The notes: generated by a model not told the origin, from the letters alone. Shown: positions 16,250 through 25,988, counted from the stretch's first letter. The stretch is DNA of 64,000 nt from Chryseobacterium lactis (GCF_003815875.1 NZ_CP033924.1:4526001-4590000), one strand, 5' to 3'. Numbers and translations: made by a program.

Positions 16250-18286
16250 CTAAAACTTCATTCGCTGTATCCTGATGGCATTTAATATGGCAATCAATGA
16301 TACGCCCACGTCAGCAAAGACAGCTTCCCACATTGTAGCCAGACCGCCCGCACCCAAGACCAGAACGATGCCTTTTACTACAAATGCCAGTGTTATATTC
16401 TGCCACACTATTTTCTTGGTTTTCTTTCCGATATTGATTGCAATAGGAATTTTAGATGGTCTGTCATCTTGAATAACTACATCAGCGGTTTCAATCGTTG
16501 CATCGCTTCCTAGCCCCCCCATAGCAATACCTACATCACTTAGGGCTACTACAGGTGCGTCATTTACGCCATCTCCAACAAATGCTACCGTTTCGTTCTT
16601 AGTTTTGATTTCTTTTACCCGGTTCACTTTGTCTTCAGGTAACAGGTCCCCGAATGCATTATCGATTCCCAGCTTATCGGCAACAAATTTGACAACCGTA
16701 GTTTTATCTCCGCTCAACATTGTTACTTTGATATTGAGCTTATGCAGCAAATCAATCGTCTGTTGCGAGTCTTCTTTTATACTGTCAGCAATGGTAATGT
16801 AGCCAACAAATTTACCATCGTTGGCTACTGCGATAGTTGTGTAGACGATTGATGAGGGGTCCACATCGTATTTGATATTGAACTTGTCCATCAGTTTAAA
16901 ATTCCCGACCAGTAACTCTTTTCCATTAATCCGGGCTTTCAACCCGTGACCGGCAATCTCTTCCGTATTTTCCAATTTTATGGAATTGTCAATATCTCCC
17001 ACATACTCGTGTATGGCTGTTGCCACAGGGTGGGTACTAAGGCTTTCGATGGCATTTACGAGTTTTAGAATTTCATCTTTATCGAATTCAGGATTAAAGA
17101 TTACTTCCTGTACTTTAAACACGCCTTCGGTCATCGTCCCGGTCTTATCCATCACCACATTCTGTATGGCCGCCATGGCGTCAAGGAAGTTACTGCCTTT
17201 AAATAAAATACCATTACGGCTGGCAGCACCAATACCACCGAAATAGCCTAAAGGAATAGAAATTACCAGTGCGCAAGGGCATGAAATTACAAGGAAGACT
17301 AAAGCCCTGTACAGCCAGTCATTGAACACATAGGTGTCTACGAAGAAATAAGGAAGCAAACAGATGCCTATTGCCAGAAAAACAACGATAGGTGTATATA
17401 CTTTCGCAAACTTCCTGATAAAAAGTTCTGTAGGTGCTTTCTGAGACGTTGCATTCTGGACCAGTTCCAAAATCTTACTCAGCTTGCTATCCGTATAAGC
17501 GGTAGTTACTTTAACCTGGGCAACGGTATTCAGGTTGATCATGCCTGCAAGTACTGTTTCCCCTTTATTTTTTGTATCCGGTTTACTTTCACCTGTCAGT
17601 GCGGCAGTATTAAAAGAAGCAGTATCCGTGAGTAGTTCCCCATCAAGTCCAAGCTTTTCTCCCGGTCTTAATTGAATTGTCATGCCGATCTGTGCTTCTT
17701 CAGCTTTAATAACTTTAGTCTGATTGTTTTCAAGAATGGTTACTTCATCCGGGCGTTGATCCAGTAAGGCTTTTATATTGCTTTGTGCTCTTGAAACCGC
17801 CAGTGTTTGAAAGACTTCACCAACTGCATAGAACAACATTACTGCTACTCCTTCAGGATATTCCCCTATAAAAAAAGCACCTATTGTTGCAATGCTCATC
17901 AGAAAAAACTCCGAGAATACTTCACCTTTCGAAATACTTTTAACAGCATCTTTAATAACAGGGAAACCTACGATTCCATAGGCTACCAGATACCAAACAA
18001 ACCTCACTGTTCCTTTAAACCATTCCTGAGGCATCCAGTTATCGAATGCTATGGCAATAAGTAAGAGTAACAGGGAAAGGATGGATGGAAGAAACATTTT
18101 AAATGGACTCCCGCTGGCACTACTGTGGTCGTGACCATCATCATCGCTATGACCATGATCGTGTCCGTCATTTTTTTGGTGTTCTTCTTTCACCAATTCT
18201 TTTGCGCCCGCTTTGGTATAGACCTTTTCGGTCTGTGTACAACAAATCTGTTTGCCCCGGGCGTCGTATTTGTGCTTGTGTTCCAT
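16250..18286 (-). CDS. Zn/Cd/Co-type P1B ATPase, ZntA-like, with His-rich N-terminus
   Basis: This heavy-metal exporting ATPase of the inner membrane shows TGES (231-234), the metal-binding CPC in TM6 (336-338), the phosphorylated Asp380 in DKTGT, and HP (SLSTHPVATA). It also has the GDGVND hinge and a C-terminal FADVGVSLIAILNA segment, which together fit the P1B-2 (Zn/Cd/Pb) group. The usual N-terminal HMA fold is absent. It is replaced by a short QICCTQ motif and GHDHGHSDDDGHDH-type histidine stretches. At 678 aa it is a normal length for such variants. It sits mid-operon with MgtC, bestrophin and a czcA remnant, consistent with a metal-resistance cargo. Confidence 0.93.
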   Translation of the reverse strand: MEHKHKYDARGKQICCTQTEKVYTKAGAKELVKEEHQKNDGHDHGHSDDDGHDHSSASGSPFKMFLPSILSLLLLLIAIAFDNWMPQEWFKGTVRFVWYLVAYGIVGFPVIKDAVKSISKGEVFSEFFLMSIATIGAFFIGEYPEGVAVMLFYAVGEVFQTLAVSRAQSNIKALLDQRPDEVTILENNQTKVIKAEEAQIGMTIQLRPGEKLGLDGELLTDTASFNTAALTGESKPDTKNKGETVLAGMINLNTVAQVKVTTAYTDSKLSKILELVQNATSQKAPTELFIRKFAKVYTPIVVFLAIGICLLPYFFVDTYVFNDWLYRALVFLVISCPCALVISIPLGYFGGIGAASRNGILFKGSNFLDAMAAIQNVVMDKTGTMTEGVFKVQEVIFNPEFDKDEILKLVNAIESLSTHPVATAIHEYVGDIDNSIKLENTEEIAGHGLKARINGKELLVGNFKLMDKFNIKYDVDPSSIVYTTIAVANDGKFVGYITIADSIKEDSQQTIDLLHKLNIKVTMLSGDKTTVVKFVADKLGIDNAFGDLLPEDKVNRVKEIKTKNETVAFVGDGVNDAPVVALSDVGIAMGGLGSDATIETADVVIQDDRPSKIPIAINIGKKTKKIVWQNITLAFVVKGIVLVLGAGGLATMWEAVFADVGVSLIAILNAIRIQRMKF

Positions 18287-18369
18287 AATATTTTGTTTTT
18301 GAGACGTTTTTTAATCTATATTCATAAACTTCATTATTGTTCATTAAATTGCTTACCAATCATTTACTC

Positions 18370-19044
18370 TTATTGATAGTATTTATTGTAAATGGCACTA
18401 ATTAATAAATTACCGTCGTTATCTGATTCGGTCAGACTTTTCAAAGCTTTTACTTCCTTTATGAACCACGGATTGGAAAAATCCTTTTCAAGGTTTTTAA
18501 CACTGAGCCTCTCAAGGGGAGCGTTTATATCCTTGCTGTAAAAATAATAGGTGCGACTTGCGTACCTGTAGCCTCCTCGTTCGTATTTAGAATAGATAAT
18601 CAATCCACTACTCACAATAATTTTATGATACCCATAGGTGCCAAAGGTTGTTCCTTTATTAAAATAGCGGAATACATCTTTACCTCTTTCGTATCCCCAT
18701 AAACTACCGTGTGGGTATTTTTGCTTCTGTTGGCCATGTTTTAAAGTAAGCTTATTATAATAAACACTGAATTTGTGCTTTTTACCTGAAAGGCAGATGC
18801 TGTCAATAAATTTTCCTTCACTATACTCCGAATAGGATCTATAGAGTTTTACATTATCCATACAGTATTTCGAAGCTCTTGTTTGAGATTCAGCCTTCGC
18901 GGGATTCAAAAATGCCATAAGAAGTATTGTCAATAACATTATCTTGTATGTCAATATTTTCTCACCAGCCTCTTCAAGTTCTTTTCTTATCTGCGGTAAG
19001 CATAAGTCTCTAACACGTGCACTATGTTGATGGTAGAATTTCAT
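18370..19044 (-). CDS. Hypothetical exported protein
   Basis: I do not recognise this 224 aa protein. Residues 36-52 (MLLTILLMAFLNPAKA) look like a signal sequence, so the mature form would be periplasmic. In that case translation might begin at the internal ATG at 18939 rather than 19044. The body is rich in Tyr, Lys and Ser and predicted to be beta-rich (YGYHKIIVSSGLIIYSKYE), with no enzyme motif visible. The 5 bp gap from the upstream CHAD-like gene indicates co-transcription in the leftward operon. Confidence 0.6.
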   Translation of the reverse strand: MKFYHQHSARVRDLCLPQIRKELEEAGEKILTYKIMLLTILLMAFLNPAKAESQTRASKYCMDNVKLYRSYSEYSEGKFIDSICLSGKKHKFSVYYNKLTLKHGQQKQKYPHGSLWGYERGKDVFRYFNKGTTFGTYGYHKIIVSSGLIIYSKYERGGYRYASRTYYFYSKDINAPLERLSVKNLEKDFSNPWFIKEVKALKSLTESDNDGNLLISAIYNKYYQ

Positions 19045-19049
19045 ATATT

Positions 19050-20024
19050 CTATTTTAAAAGATTTATCAATATTTTATCTTTAAAAAACTGTTTAGTAAT
19101 CCCATTTGCTTCACTTAATATGTCTGCAATTGATGGTTCATTCTTATCCAAATATTCACTTGCCCGAATTATAGCCTTGTCGATCTTTATACCTTCAGTT
19201 TCTTTCACCGCTTCCGCTAGAGCGAGCAATCCAAGCCCCTGATCTTTCAGGATGCCCAACTGTTCGATCATCCAGCTGATTGCATAAAAGCAAAATTTAG
19301 AAAGGGCCAGGGGATGCATTTTTTTATCTTCCACAAGTGGCAGCTTATTGTAAGGAGAACTCAGAACAGAGTCAGTAAGATAGTTCTCCAGGTCTAACCT
19401 TTCTTGTTCGATATCGACAAGTTCAATACATCCCTGTAGCGCCTGCGCGTAAATGCTCAGCCAGCGTAATTTTCTCCGAAACTCATGGATTCCCGACTCC
19501 ACATCTTTAAAAGCCTGCTTGCCATTCTTCGCAAAATCCATTATCTTTTCAATTTCCGACCGGTAGAATTTAACAAGACGGCTGTGCTGCTCGTCCTTTC
19601 CTTTCCAATTTATTTTTTCAAGGTCACGGCTGATCTTTTTTAATTGCTTCCCGTCTAACCAGTTCTTGGTTTTGAGTAATTTATTGAACTTTCTTAAAAC
19701 CTTTTCTTCTTGACCGGAAAAGTAAGACCTGACGTCTTCGGGAATTTTCTTATTGTCCGAGTATTCTTTACTAATGGCCTCAAAATAATCTATACTCCCG
19801 AGCATGTCTTCCAACTGCTTGAATTTTTCCCCTATCTTACCGAACCGTTTCTTTTTGGGACCGGTAACACGGTATATCCTTGCCAATGCTTCAACTTGGA
19901 ATAACGGTGTTCTCAGATCGTTCTGAAAAAGATAACGGCCAGGGTTTTCTTCTTTTTGCGCCTCTTTTAATAAAGTGGATATTTTTTGCAGATGCAGATT
20001 GAATTGAATATTATTCTGTTTCAT
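19050..20024 (-). CDS. CHAD-like alpha-helical protein
   Basis: This all-helical, Lys-rich protein has about 324 aa. The segment SGIHEFRRKLRWLSIYAQAL resembles the conserved His/Arg pattern of CHAD domains, which bind polyphosphate. The rest is helical and unassigned, so the CHAD match is tentative. The ATG at 20024 overlaps the end of mgtC by about 14 bp, which implies translational coupling; an in-frame start at 20078 is less likely. No catalytic residues are evident. The basic, helical character fits binding to an anionic polymer or nucleic acid. Confidence 0.6.
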   Translation of the reverse strand: MKQNNIQFNLHLQKISTLLKEAQKEENPGRYLFQNDLRTPLFQVEALARIYRVTGPKKKRFGKIGEKFKQLEDMLGSIDYFEAISKEYSDNKKIPEDVRSYFSGQEEKVLRKFNKLLKTKNWLDGKQLKKISRDLEKINWKGKDEQHSRLVKFYRSEIEKIMDFAKNGKQAFKDVESGIHEFRRKLRWLSIYAQALQGCIELVDIEQERLDLENYLTDSVLSSPYNKLPLVEDKKMHPLALSKFCFYAISWMIEQLGILKDQGLGLLALAEAVKETEGIKIDKAIIRASEYLDKNEPSIADILSEANGITKQFFKDKILINLLK

Positions 20025-20475
20025 GATCGCTGTTCTTGTTGTTAGATAATTTTTTAATAAATCTCTTGTACCATGCAAATTGATTCATGCCAAAAATCAG
20101 CAGGGTAATAGCTGTTGCTGATACAGCCAGTACAAACATATTCAGTGCGATTGCTATTCCGACGGCAGCAATTGTCCATAGGCCAGCTGCCGTAGTTAAG
20201 CCTGTTGGCATACCTTTCTCGCTACGAAAACCTATGCCTGCACCTATGAAGCCCAGTCCGGTAGCAATCGCTGCCAGCATTCTGGCGGTTGCGGATCTGT
20301 CTTCCGTTAGATGGGCAGCAACAGATACAAAGAGGCATGAAGCAACACAGATACAGGCAAAAGTCCTGATGCCCATATTCTGTTGTTCTTTTTCCCGTTC
20401 AATACCTACAATGCTTCCTAACAGAAGAGCCAACAAAAGTTTGGCCGAGAGTAAGAGTTCAAAATTGATATCCAT
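20011..20475 (-). CDS. MgtC/SapB-family membrane protein
   Basis: This 154 aa inner-membrane protein has four to five hydrophobic helices. The MgtC/SapB signature is visible in LLGSIVGIEREKEQ and MGIRTFACICVASCLF, then GLGFIGAGIGFR and GLTTAAGLWTIAAVGIAIA. MgtC proteins influence Mg2+/phosphate homeostasis and virulence by interacting with other membrane transporters. The short C-terminus lacks the larger cytoplasmic ACT-like domain of Salmonella MgtC, so it is nearer to the SapB type. It overlaps the CHAD-like gene and follows bestrophin by about 30 bp. Confidence 0.9.
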   Translation of the reverse strand: MDINFELLLSAKLLLALLLGSIVGIEREKEQQNMGIRTFACICVASCLFVSVAAHLTEDRSATARMLAAIATGLGFIGAGIGFRSEKGMPTGLTTAAGLWTIAAVGIAIALNMFVLAVSATAITLLIFGMNQFAWYKRFIKKLSNNKNSDHETE

Positions 20476-20507
20476 AATATTTTTGGTTTATATTATTTAC
20501 AAATACG

Positions 20508-21389
20508 CTACATTGCATAATAAGAATCGCTTTTAGGCTTTGCCGGAATATCTTTTTCTCCGATCATCTCCAATAAGTTTATCTCAATCGTCTGCGCCAG
20601 TGAAGTCATTGGTATATCCACAGGCGTATCCTCAAAAGGATCTTGCATAATGATGGCTGTTTTTTCGATGGCAATAAAGAGCGTAGGAATGAGGATAGTC
20701 ATTACTATCTCGACAGTTAGCTGAGAATCTTCGAGCCCGAAGGGTAAAATGGCAGCAAAAACATAAATCAACGTATGCACCAGCAGACTGTATGATCTTG
20801 GAAAAACGGTGTTCTTAATACGTTCGCACTTACCCATGCTATCACATAACCTGGCGATTGTTTCATTTAGCTGAACCTGTTGAATATCTGAAATTGCCCC
20901 TGTAGTAGCAAGCTGCTTGATAGTCTCAGAGTGTTTATCCAGGATTGCGTTCGGTATATTTAGCGCTTTTATTTGATGGATGTTCAGGTAAGCCTGAACA
21001 TTGGGCGAAAATTGCTGATTTCGTAGGGATTCGCCCAATGCGTAGGTCCAGACGATCTGTCTGTCAGCAAACTCCCTAATTTCGTATTTTGGATTTTCGG
21101 GTGCAAACTGAATGAACTGCCTCAGCAAGCTTCTTGAATCATTTACAATGCCACCCCAGACAGTTCTTGCTTCCCACCAGCGTTCATAGGACTGTGCTGT
21201 TCTAAAAGCGAGGAGTACGGAAACCGCAGTTCCTACCAATGCAGGGATACTCAATGGCAGGGATACTTTTTTGAAAGTCGGTAGCATATCCAGTAAACCA
21301 ATGGATATAGCAAAGACACAGATCAGAATAATCTGTGCCTTGATTTCATTTACAAAGTACCAAATTGATATTTTTCGATTTAATAACAT
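20508..21389 (-). CDS. Bestrophin-family ion channel
   Basis: This member of the bacterial bestrophin (YneE/UPF0187) family forms a pentameric ion channel in the inner membrane. Characteristic features are SIPALVGTAVSVLLAFRTAQSYERWWEARTVWG in segments, the helix RSLLRQFIQF, and the late ALLPFGLEDSQLTVEIVMTILI-like region followed by EDPFEDTPVDIPM. The ATG at 21389 gives about 293 aa, the usual length; a TTG at 21419 is in frame but weaker. It is adjacent to MgtC in the same operon. Ion selectivity is not predictable from the sequence. Confidence 0.88.
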   Translation of the reverse strand: MLLNRKISIWYFVNEIKAQIILICVFAISIGLLDMLPTFKKVSLPLSIPALVGTAVSVLLAFRTAQSYERWWEARTVWGGIVNDSRSLLRQFIQFAPENPKYEIREFADRQIVWTYALGESLRNQQFSPNVQAYLNIHQIKALNIPNAILDKHSETIKQLATTGAISDIQQVQLNETIARLCDSMGKCERIKNTVFPRSYSLLVHTLIYVFAAILPFGLEDSQLTVEIVMTILIPTLFIAIEKTAIIMQDPFEDTPVDIPMTSLAQTIEINLLEMIGEKDIPAKPKSDSYYAM

Positions 21390-21436
21390 AACTAAACATT
21401 GGAGGTTGTTTGGAAACAATAATCATTTTTCTGTTT

Positions 21437-22174
21437 TTAAATAATAGAGGTTGCCAATCCTATACCCCTAATGAAATAGGCATTGGGCTTTTTATCGATA
21501 TACGCTCCGCCCGTATTCTGATTGTTTTTTTCAAGAGCAGTGAAAATTTCCGGAATGCTGACTCCCATTGCTCTTAATTTATCTGGATTTACCGCGACCT
21601 CATATTGTTTCAATTGGCCACCAAAACTGTTTACTTCAGCAATCCCGGGAGTTCCGTATAATTGCCTTGCCACAATCCAATCCTGCATTGTACGCAGGTC
21701 TTTTGCGTTGTATTTGTCTTCACTACCTTTTTTGGGATGGATAATGTACTGATAAACTTCTCCAAGTCCCGTACTTACCGGTGCCATTTCGGGGGTACCT
21801 ATCCCTTGTGGGATTTGGTCAACAGCTTCCTTTAATCTTTCATTAATGAGCTGCCGCGCAAAGTAGATGTCTACATCTTCATCAAAAACGACCGTAATCA
21901 CCGATAAACCGAAACGGGAAATGCTTCGAATTTCTTCGATCTTGGGAACATTTGCGATACTCTGTTCAATGGGGAATGTAACGAGCTGTTCAACCTCCTG
22001 TCCAGCCAATGTAGGGCAGGAAGTGAATATTTGAACCTGATTGTTGGTAATATCAGGTACGGCATCTATGGGCAGTTTGGTTGCACTCCATGCTCCCCAG
22101 ATGATAAGTAACAACGTCATTAAGCCAATAATGATCTTGTTCTTAATACTGAATTTTATGATATTGTCTAACAC
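21437..22174 (-). pseudogene. czcA: Truncated CzcA/CusA heavy-metal RND pump (N-terminal fragment)
   Basis: The fragment retains the first ~240 residues of a heavy-metal efflux RND transporter. TM1 is IIIGLMTLLLIIWGAW, followed by KLPIDAVPDITNNQVQ and GLGEVYQYII. Full-length family members exceed 1000 residues. Homology stops at FIRGIGLATSI, after which a stop codon appears, so most of both periplasmic loops and 11 of 12 TM helices are gone. The genes for the usual CzcB and CzcC partners are also absent. This is a deletion scar that joins a czc operon start to the bestrophin gene. The start is a GTG. The product cannot be a working pump. Confidence 0.85.
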
Positions 22175-22383
22175 AATGTATTTTATTAATTTAACATTTA
22201 ATAGAAATAGAGGTGAAATCCACCTGTAACTGAAAAGGCGGAAAAAATGGAAATTAATATCAGGTTGAAATATTGATAACTAGAAACATTTACACTAATT
22301 AGAAGTGCTAAGTATCAATACAACATTAGAGGCAATGTATATGAATATACATTACGCCAATAGACATAATATTCCCAATAAAA

Positions 22384-22707
22384 TTAAACGTTAAATTTCG
22401 GCGGTTGCCAGATTGTACCAGAGTAGTGGGATATAAAGCTAGAATCCCTGATAACAACTTTTTTAGAAGTAAATATGTGTGTAAGAATACCAAATTCTGG
22501 CAGTTCAAAATTGAAAGATGCTACTGAAACACTACAGCAGGCACACTGACAAAAAGGTGTGCAGGAATCATCTTTGTCCTGGTCATGATCGTGAGATGTT
22601 ACTTTCGTAACTCCGACAGAACTTTCGCAACTATTATTCGCATCACTACATGGTACTAGAAAAAGTGCCATGATGTAAACCAAAAATATTGTTGCCTTCC
22701 ATTTCAT
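22384..22707 (-). CDS. DUF6660-type small exported Cys/His protein
   Basis: This 107 aa protein has a signal sequence (KATIFLVYIMALFLVPCSDA), a SHDHDQDKDDSC stretch and a FCQCACC cysteine cluster. It matches the small DUF6660-type proteins that precede czcA/cusA genes in Bacteroidota metal-efflux loci. The ATG at 22707 gives the signal peptide; upstream codons are open but improbable. The Cys and His clusters suggest a periplasmic metal sensor or chaperone. It heads the leftward operon, although its normal partner czcA is truncated. Confidence 0.72.
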   Translation of the reverse strand: MKWKATIFLVYIMALFLVPCSDANNSCESSVGVTKVTSHDHDQDKDDSCTPFCQCACCSVSVASFNFELPEFGILTHIFTSKKVVIRDSSFISHYSGTIWQPPKFNV

Positions 22708-22860
22708 ATTTGCTGACAAAGATAATAAAAAAATTCGTGCAATAGAATTGCATAAGTTATTTTTTGTTTTATGAACGTCATTATTAGCTAAATCAACGAT
22801 ATACCTTGGGTGATAATTGATTTTGAACAATGGATTTCATTGCTATCTGACTAATTTTAT

Positions 22861-22887
22861 TATCTTTGTCATTGTAGTATTACAATG
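22861..22887 (+). promoter_or_regulatory. Orphan promoter with palindrome near the island edge
   Basis: A TATCTTTG -7 box (22861-22868) is followed by CATTGTA-GTAT-TACAATG (22870-22887), a perfect seven-base-arm inverted repeat at the expected transcription start. No intact gene follows before the ppk1 fragment. It looks like the control region of a lost metal-responsive gene. Confidence 0.45.
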
Positions 22888-22993
22888 GAAATTTAATCAA
22901 AAGGAGTGTAATAAGCACCATTACTAAATCGTTACCTACAGCGATTGCCACTCTTATAAACTACACACTATAAGCTACTTTAGCAATTTTTAA

Positions 22994-23605
22994 AGTTTTT
23001 TATTAAAAAAGAGAAAACCTTTAAGTTCAGATGAATTGACTTTTAACCACCTAGCGGTAGGACAATTTAACCTGATGACCTTTCTTTTGGAAATGATTGA
23101 TCGGGAAATACAGAACCATAAAATGGGAAAACCTGCAGGAATCATTATAAAAGTAAATAATCTTGAGGAAATCATCATCATCAGCAAGTTGTATGAAGCA
23201 TCACAAGCAGGCGTAAAGGTTGAACTTATCGTAAGAAGCATTTGCTGCCTCATTCCTGAAATGCCGGGACAAAGTAAAAATATAAAAGTAACCAGAATTA
23301 TAGATCGTTATCTGGAACATGGCCGGATTTTCATTTTTAAAAATGAAGGAAAAAATGATATCCTCATCGGATCATCAGATATCATGAACCGCAGCATGTA
23401 TGATCGGATTGAGGTACTATGCCCTGTGTACTCTCCCCAATTAAAATATGAAATACTGGAAATCATAAAAATTCAAATGAGTGACAATGTGAAAGCAACA
23501 GAAATCAATATAAAACTGGATAATAAACCGGTTCAGTCTAATGGCCTCGGTATTCGTTCACAATATGACATCTATAATCATATCAGCCGCAACTTTACCG
23601 AGTAA
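22994..23605 (+). pseudogene. ppk1: Polyphosphate kinase 1, C-terminal fragment
   Basis: The reading frame encodes only the last ~200 residues of PPK1, which normally has about 690. Recognised blocks are LAVGQFNLMTFLLEMIDREI, SKLYEASQAGVKVELIVRSI with CCLIP, and IDRYLEHGRIFIF with the conserved His of the second phospholipase-D-like site. IMNRSMYDRIEVLCPVY follows. An in-frame stop lies at 22991-22993, and homology begins about there. The N-terminal, head and first catalytic domains are missing, including the autophosphorylated His. The 5' part was probably separated by insertion or recombination of the island on the left. The product cannot be an active kinase. Confidence 0.85.
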
Positions 23606-23663
23606 TTAAGTCTTTCTGCTAAAATACCTATACAAACAAACCGCATACAATACCTAACCTGAA

Positions 23664-25988
23664 ATGATTTTAAATAAGTCTACATATAATAGCCTTCAAG
23701 GAAATACTGTTGAATTTTCTTTTGCTCCTTTTTTAAATTATTTAAAGGATTGCGCCAACCGGGACAGCATCCTTAAAAAAGTAATTAAAAGCTCAATAGA
23801 CAAAATCAACAAGCAATTCCCGGAATTACAGTATGCTATTACTTATGAGGATATTCCTCAATATGAAGATCTTTATTTTCTTGTGTATCAATTGATGAAT
23901 TCAACTCTTGTGGATGAAAATGAGTTTTCATGGGGAGTTTCTGCGCCTTTCTCACATGATTTCATCTTTGGAACACCGGCGATTGCAAAACAGCTAAAAT
24001 CACTTCAGGCTACAAAAAAAGCCAATATCATTCATTGGGAAGAGCAGAAAATACTTGATGAAAAGGAAGTTTTTGAAACACTGGCTTACAATTTTATCGT
24101 CAAGCATGTATATGATATCAATCCTTTTGATGAAATGGAACTGGTCATCTGCATCAATGAAAATGGTTCTGAACGATATCTTCAGTTTAATATCAATAAT
24201 GACTTCATTGAAATAGACGGCGTTTTTCCGGACATTAAAAAGATAAAGTCTGAGATGGTTTCAAAACAGTCGGTGCTGGAGTTTCTGAAAAAAAATCTTC
24301 CTCTTGAAAAAGTAAATTTTAAAGGATTTTCTATCATCAGAATTGAAGATGTAACCTATAAAGTAACGAAAGACAAACTTCGTAAACTTTTCATTTCACA
24401 AGATATTAAAAGTGATTTTCTACTTCAGACCACGGAAACAATGAAGAGCCTGATCGGTTCAAGTGATATGGATCTTCTGTTTCTTCCTATTCTGGAAATA
24501 GACGGGAAACTGAATACAGAAATATGGAAGGATTTTAGCCCTGTACTTTCGGGGATTCTTATCAAATACAAAGCTTCATTTTCTGACTTCACTACTTTTT
24601 TAGAAAATTATATAAAAAATCCTGAAATCAGATACCAAAAAAGTGAAGAAGAGACCTGGTATTCTTTTGAAAACACTTCTATTTCAGGACTTTTTGTGCT
24701 GCCAATTTTTTATCAGGAAAAAATCGTGGGTGTTTCCATCATCTTGTATGAAAATGCAGGACTGCAAACAGATCTTGTTATTTCCAGTTTTAAAGAATTT
24801 ACATTTCCTCTTCAGAATCTGTTTATTTCCAGCATTAACAGGTATTTAGGAGAACTCAGCAAAACCATTAAAAATCATTTTACAGCCATTCAGCCTGCTG
24901 TGGAGTGGAAATTTAATGATGCCGGAATTGCCTATTTAAAAAATAAAAAAGATAATGAACAGCTTCAACCTATTCCTATTCAGTTTGATGATATATATCC
25001 GATCTATGGAGCCATCGATTTCCGGAATTCTACTATTGAACGTAATAAAGCTTTAACAGAGGACTATACTGTTCAGCTGAATGCCTTAATACAGACTTTA
25101 CAGACTCTTAAGCAAATAAGAAATGTAGATCTTTTAGGAGAACTCATTTATCAGGCTGAAGTTTTTATTAAAAGAATACAAAGCAATCGTTTAAGCATTA
25201 ATGACGACGCTGAGGTCACCTACTTTCTGACAGTAGAATCCCTGGAACTCATTTTACAGATGTGTATTAATGATGATGAGGTTCAGAGTATCACATCACC
25301 TTACCTGAAAGAACTTCCTGAGGACGGAGTTTTTCACAAAGAAAGTGCCGCGTTGGAAGAAACATTCCTAATACTGAATACGCATATCATTTCAGTGCTG
25401 GATAAAATGAACGAAGAACTTCAGAACTCCTACCCTTACTATTTTGACCGCTACAGGACGGATGGTGTAGAATTTAATATATACATCGGGCAGTCTATTG
25501 ATCCTGAAAAACCTTTTAACGAAGTGTATCTTAGAAATGTCAGATTACGCCAGTTGATATCAATGGTTAATACTGCTATTATCACAGAATCCTGTCAAAA
25601 CCTTCTTCCTAAAAAAATCCAGACTACCCAGCTGATTTTTGTACAGCCCAATACCATTACCATTAGTTTTCGTAATGATGAAAAAAGATTTGATGTTGAA
25701 GGAGCTTATAATATACGATATGAGATTATCAAAAAAAGAATTGACAAGGCACTCATCAAAAACACAAATGAAAGGCTTACACAACCCCGAAAAATAGCCA
25801 TTGTGTACTACAATAAAAAGGATATTGAAGATTACCTGAAACATATTGAATACCTGCAGAAAAACAACATCCTGGAACCGGCAATAGAGGATCTGGATCT
25901 CGAAGATATGCAGGGAGTATCCGGGCTTAAGGCCATAAGGATAACTATTCAAAATGCATCTGTGAACAGCATAAAAACAAAAAAATGA
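23664..25988 (+). CDS. Large GAF-like cytoplasmic protein of unknown function
   Basis: This 774 aa soluble protein has no signal or membrane segments. Residues about 310-400 (SGLFVLPIFYQEKIVGVSI) look like a GAF-type sensor fold. The central DDIYPIYGAIDFRNSTIERN motif is characteristic of a Bacteroidota-specific family often annotated only as GAF-domain proteins. Long helical segments follow (DYTVQLNALIQTLQTLKQIR). It has no recognisable cyclase, kinase or phosphodiesterase active site. The stop codon overlaps the start of the HD-PycTM gene by four bases (ATGA), which implies coupled synthesis. It follows ppk1 by 58 bp and was probably in its operon. Confidence 0.75.
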   Translation: MILNKSTYNSLQGNTVEFSFAPFLNYLKDCANRDSILKKVIKSSIDKINKQFPELQYAITYEDIPQYEDLYFLVYQLMNSTLVDENEFSWGVSAPFSHDFIFGTPAIAKQLKSLQATKKANIIHWEEQKILDEKEVFETLAYNFIVKHVYDINPFDEMELVICINENGSERYLQFNINNDFIEIDGVFPDIKKIKSEMVSKQSVLEFLKKNLPLEKVNFKGFSIIRIEDVTYKVTKDKLRKLFISQDIKSDFLLQTTETMKSLIGSSDMDLLFLPILEIDGKLNTEIWKDFSPVLSGILIKYKASFSDFTTFLENYIKNPEIRYQKSEEETWYSFENTSISGLFVLPIFYQEKIVGVSIILYENAGLQTDLVISSFKEFTFPLQNLFISSINRYLGELSKTIKNHFTAIQPAVEWKFNDAGIAYLKNKKDNEQLQPIPIQFDDIYPIYGAIDFRNSTIERNKALTEDYTVQLNALIQTLQTLKQIRNVDLLGELIYQAEVFIKRIQSNRLSINDDAEVTYFLTVESLELILQMCINDDEVQSITSPYLKELPEDGVFHKESAALEETFLILNTHIISVLDKMNEELQNSYPYYFDRYRTDGVEFNIYIGQSIDPEKPFNEVYLRNVRLRQLISMVNTAIITESCQNLLPKKIQTTQLIFVQPNTITISFRNDEKRFDVEGAYNIRYEIIKKRIDKALIKNTNERLTQPRKIAIVYYNKKDIEDYLKHIEYLQKNNILEPAIEDLDLEDMQGVSGLKAIRITIQNASVNSIKTKK

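Noticed and set aside
22850..23010. A tRNA gene or a CTnDOT-type GTAnnTTTGC attachment site at the island edge
   Set aside because: No cloverleaf or anticodon arm is visible, and the junction region lacks that core sequence.
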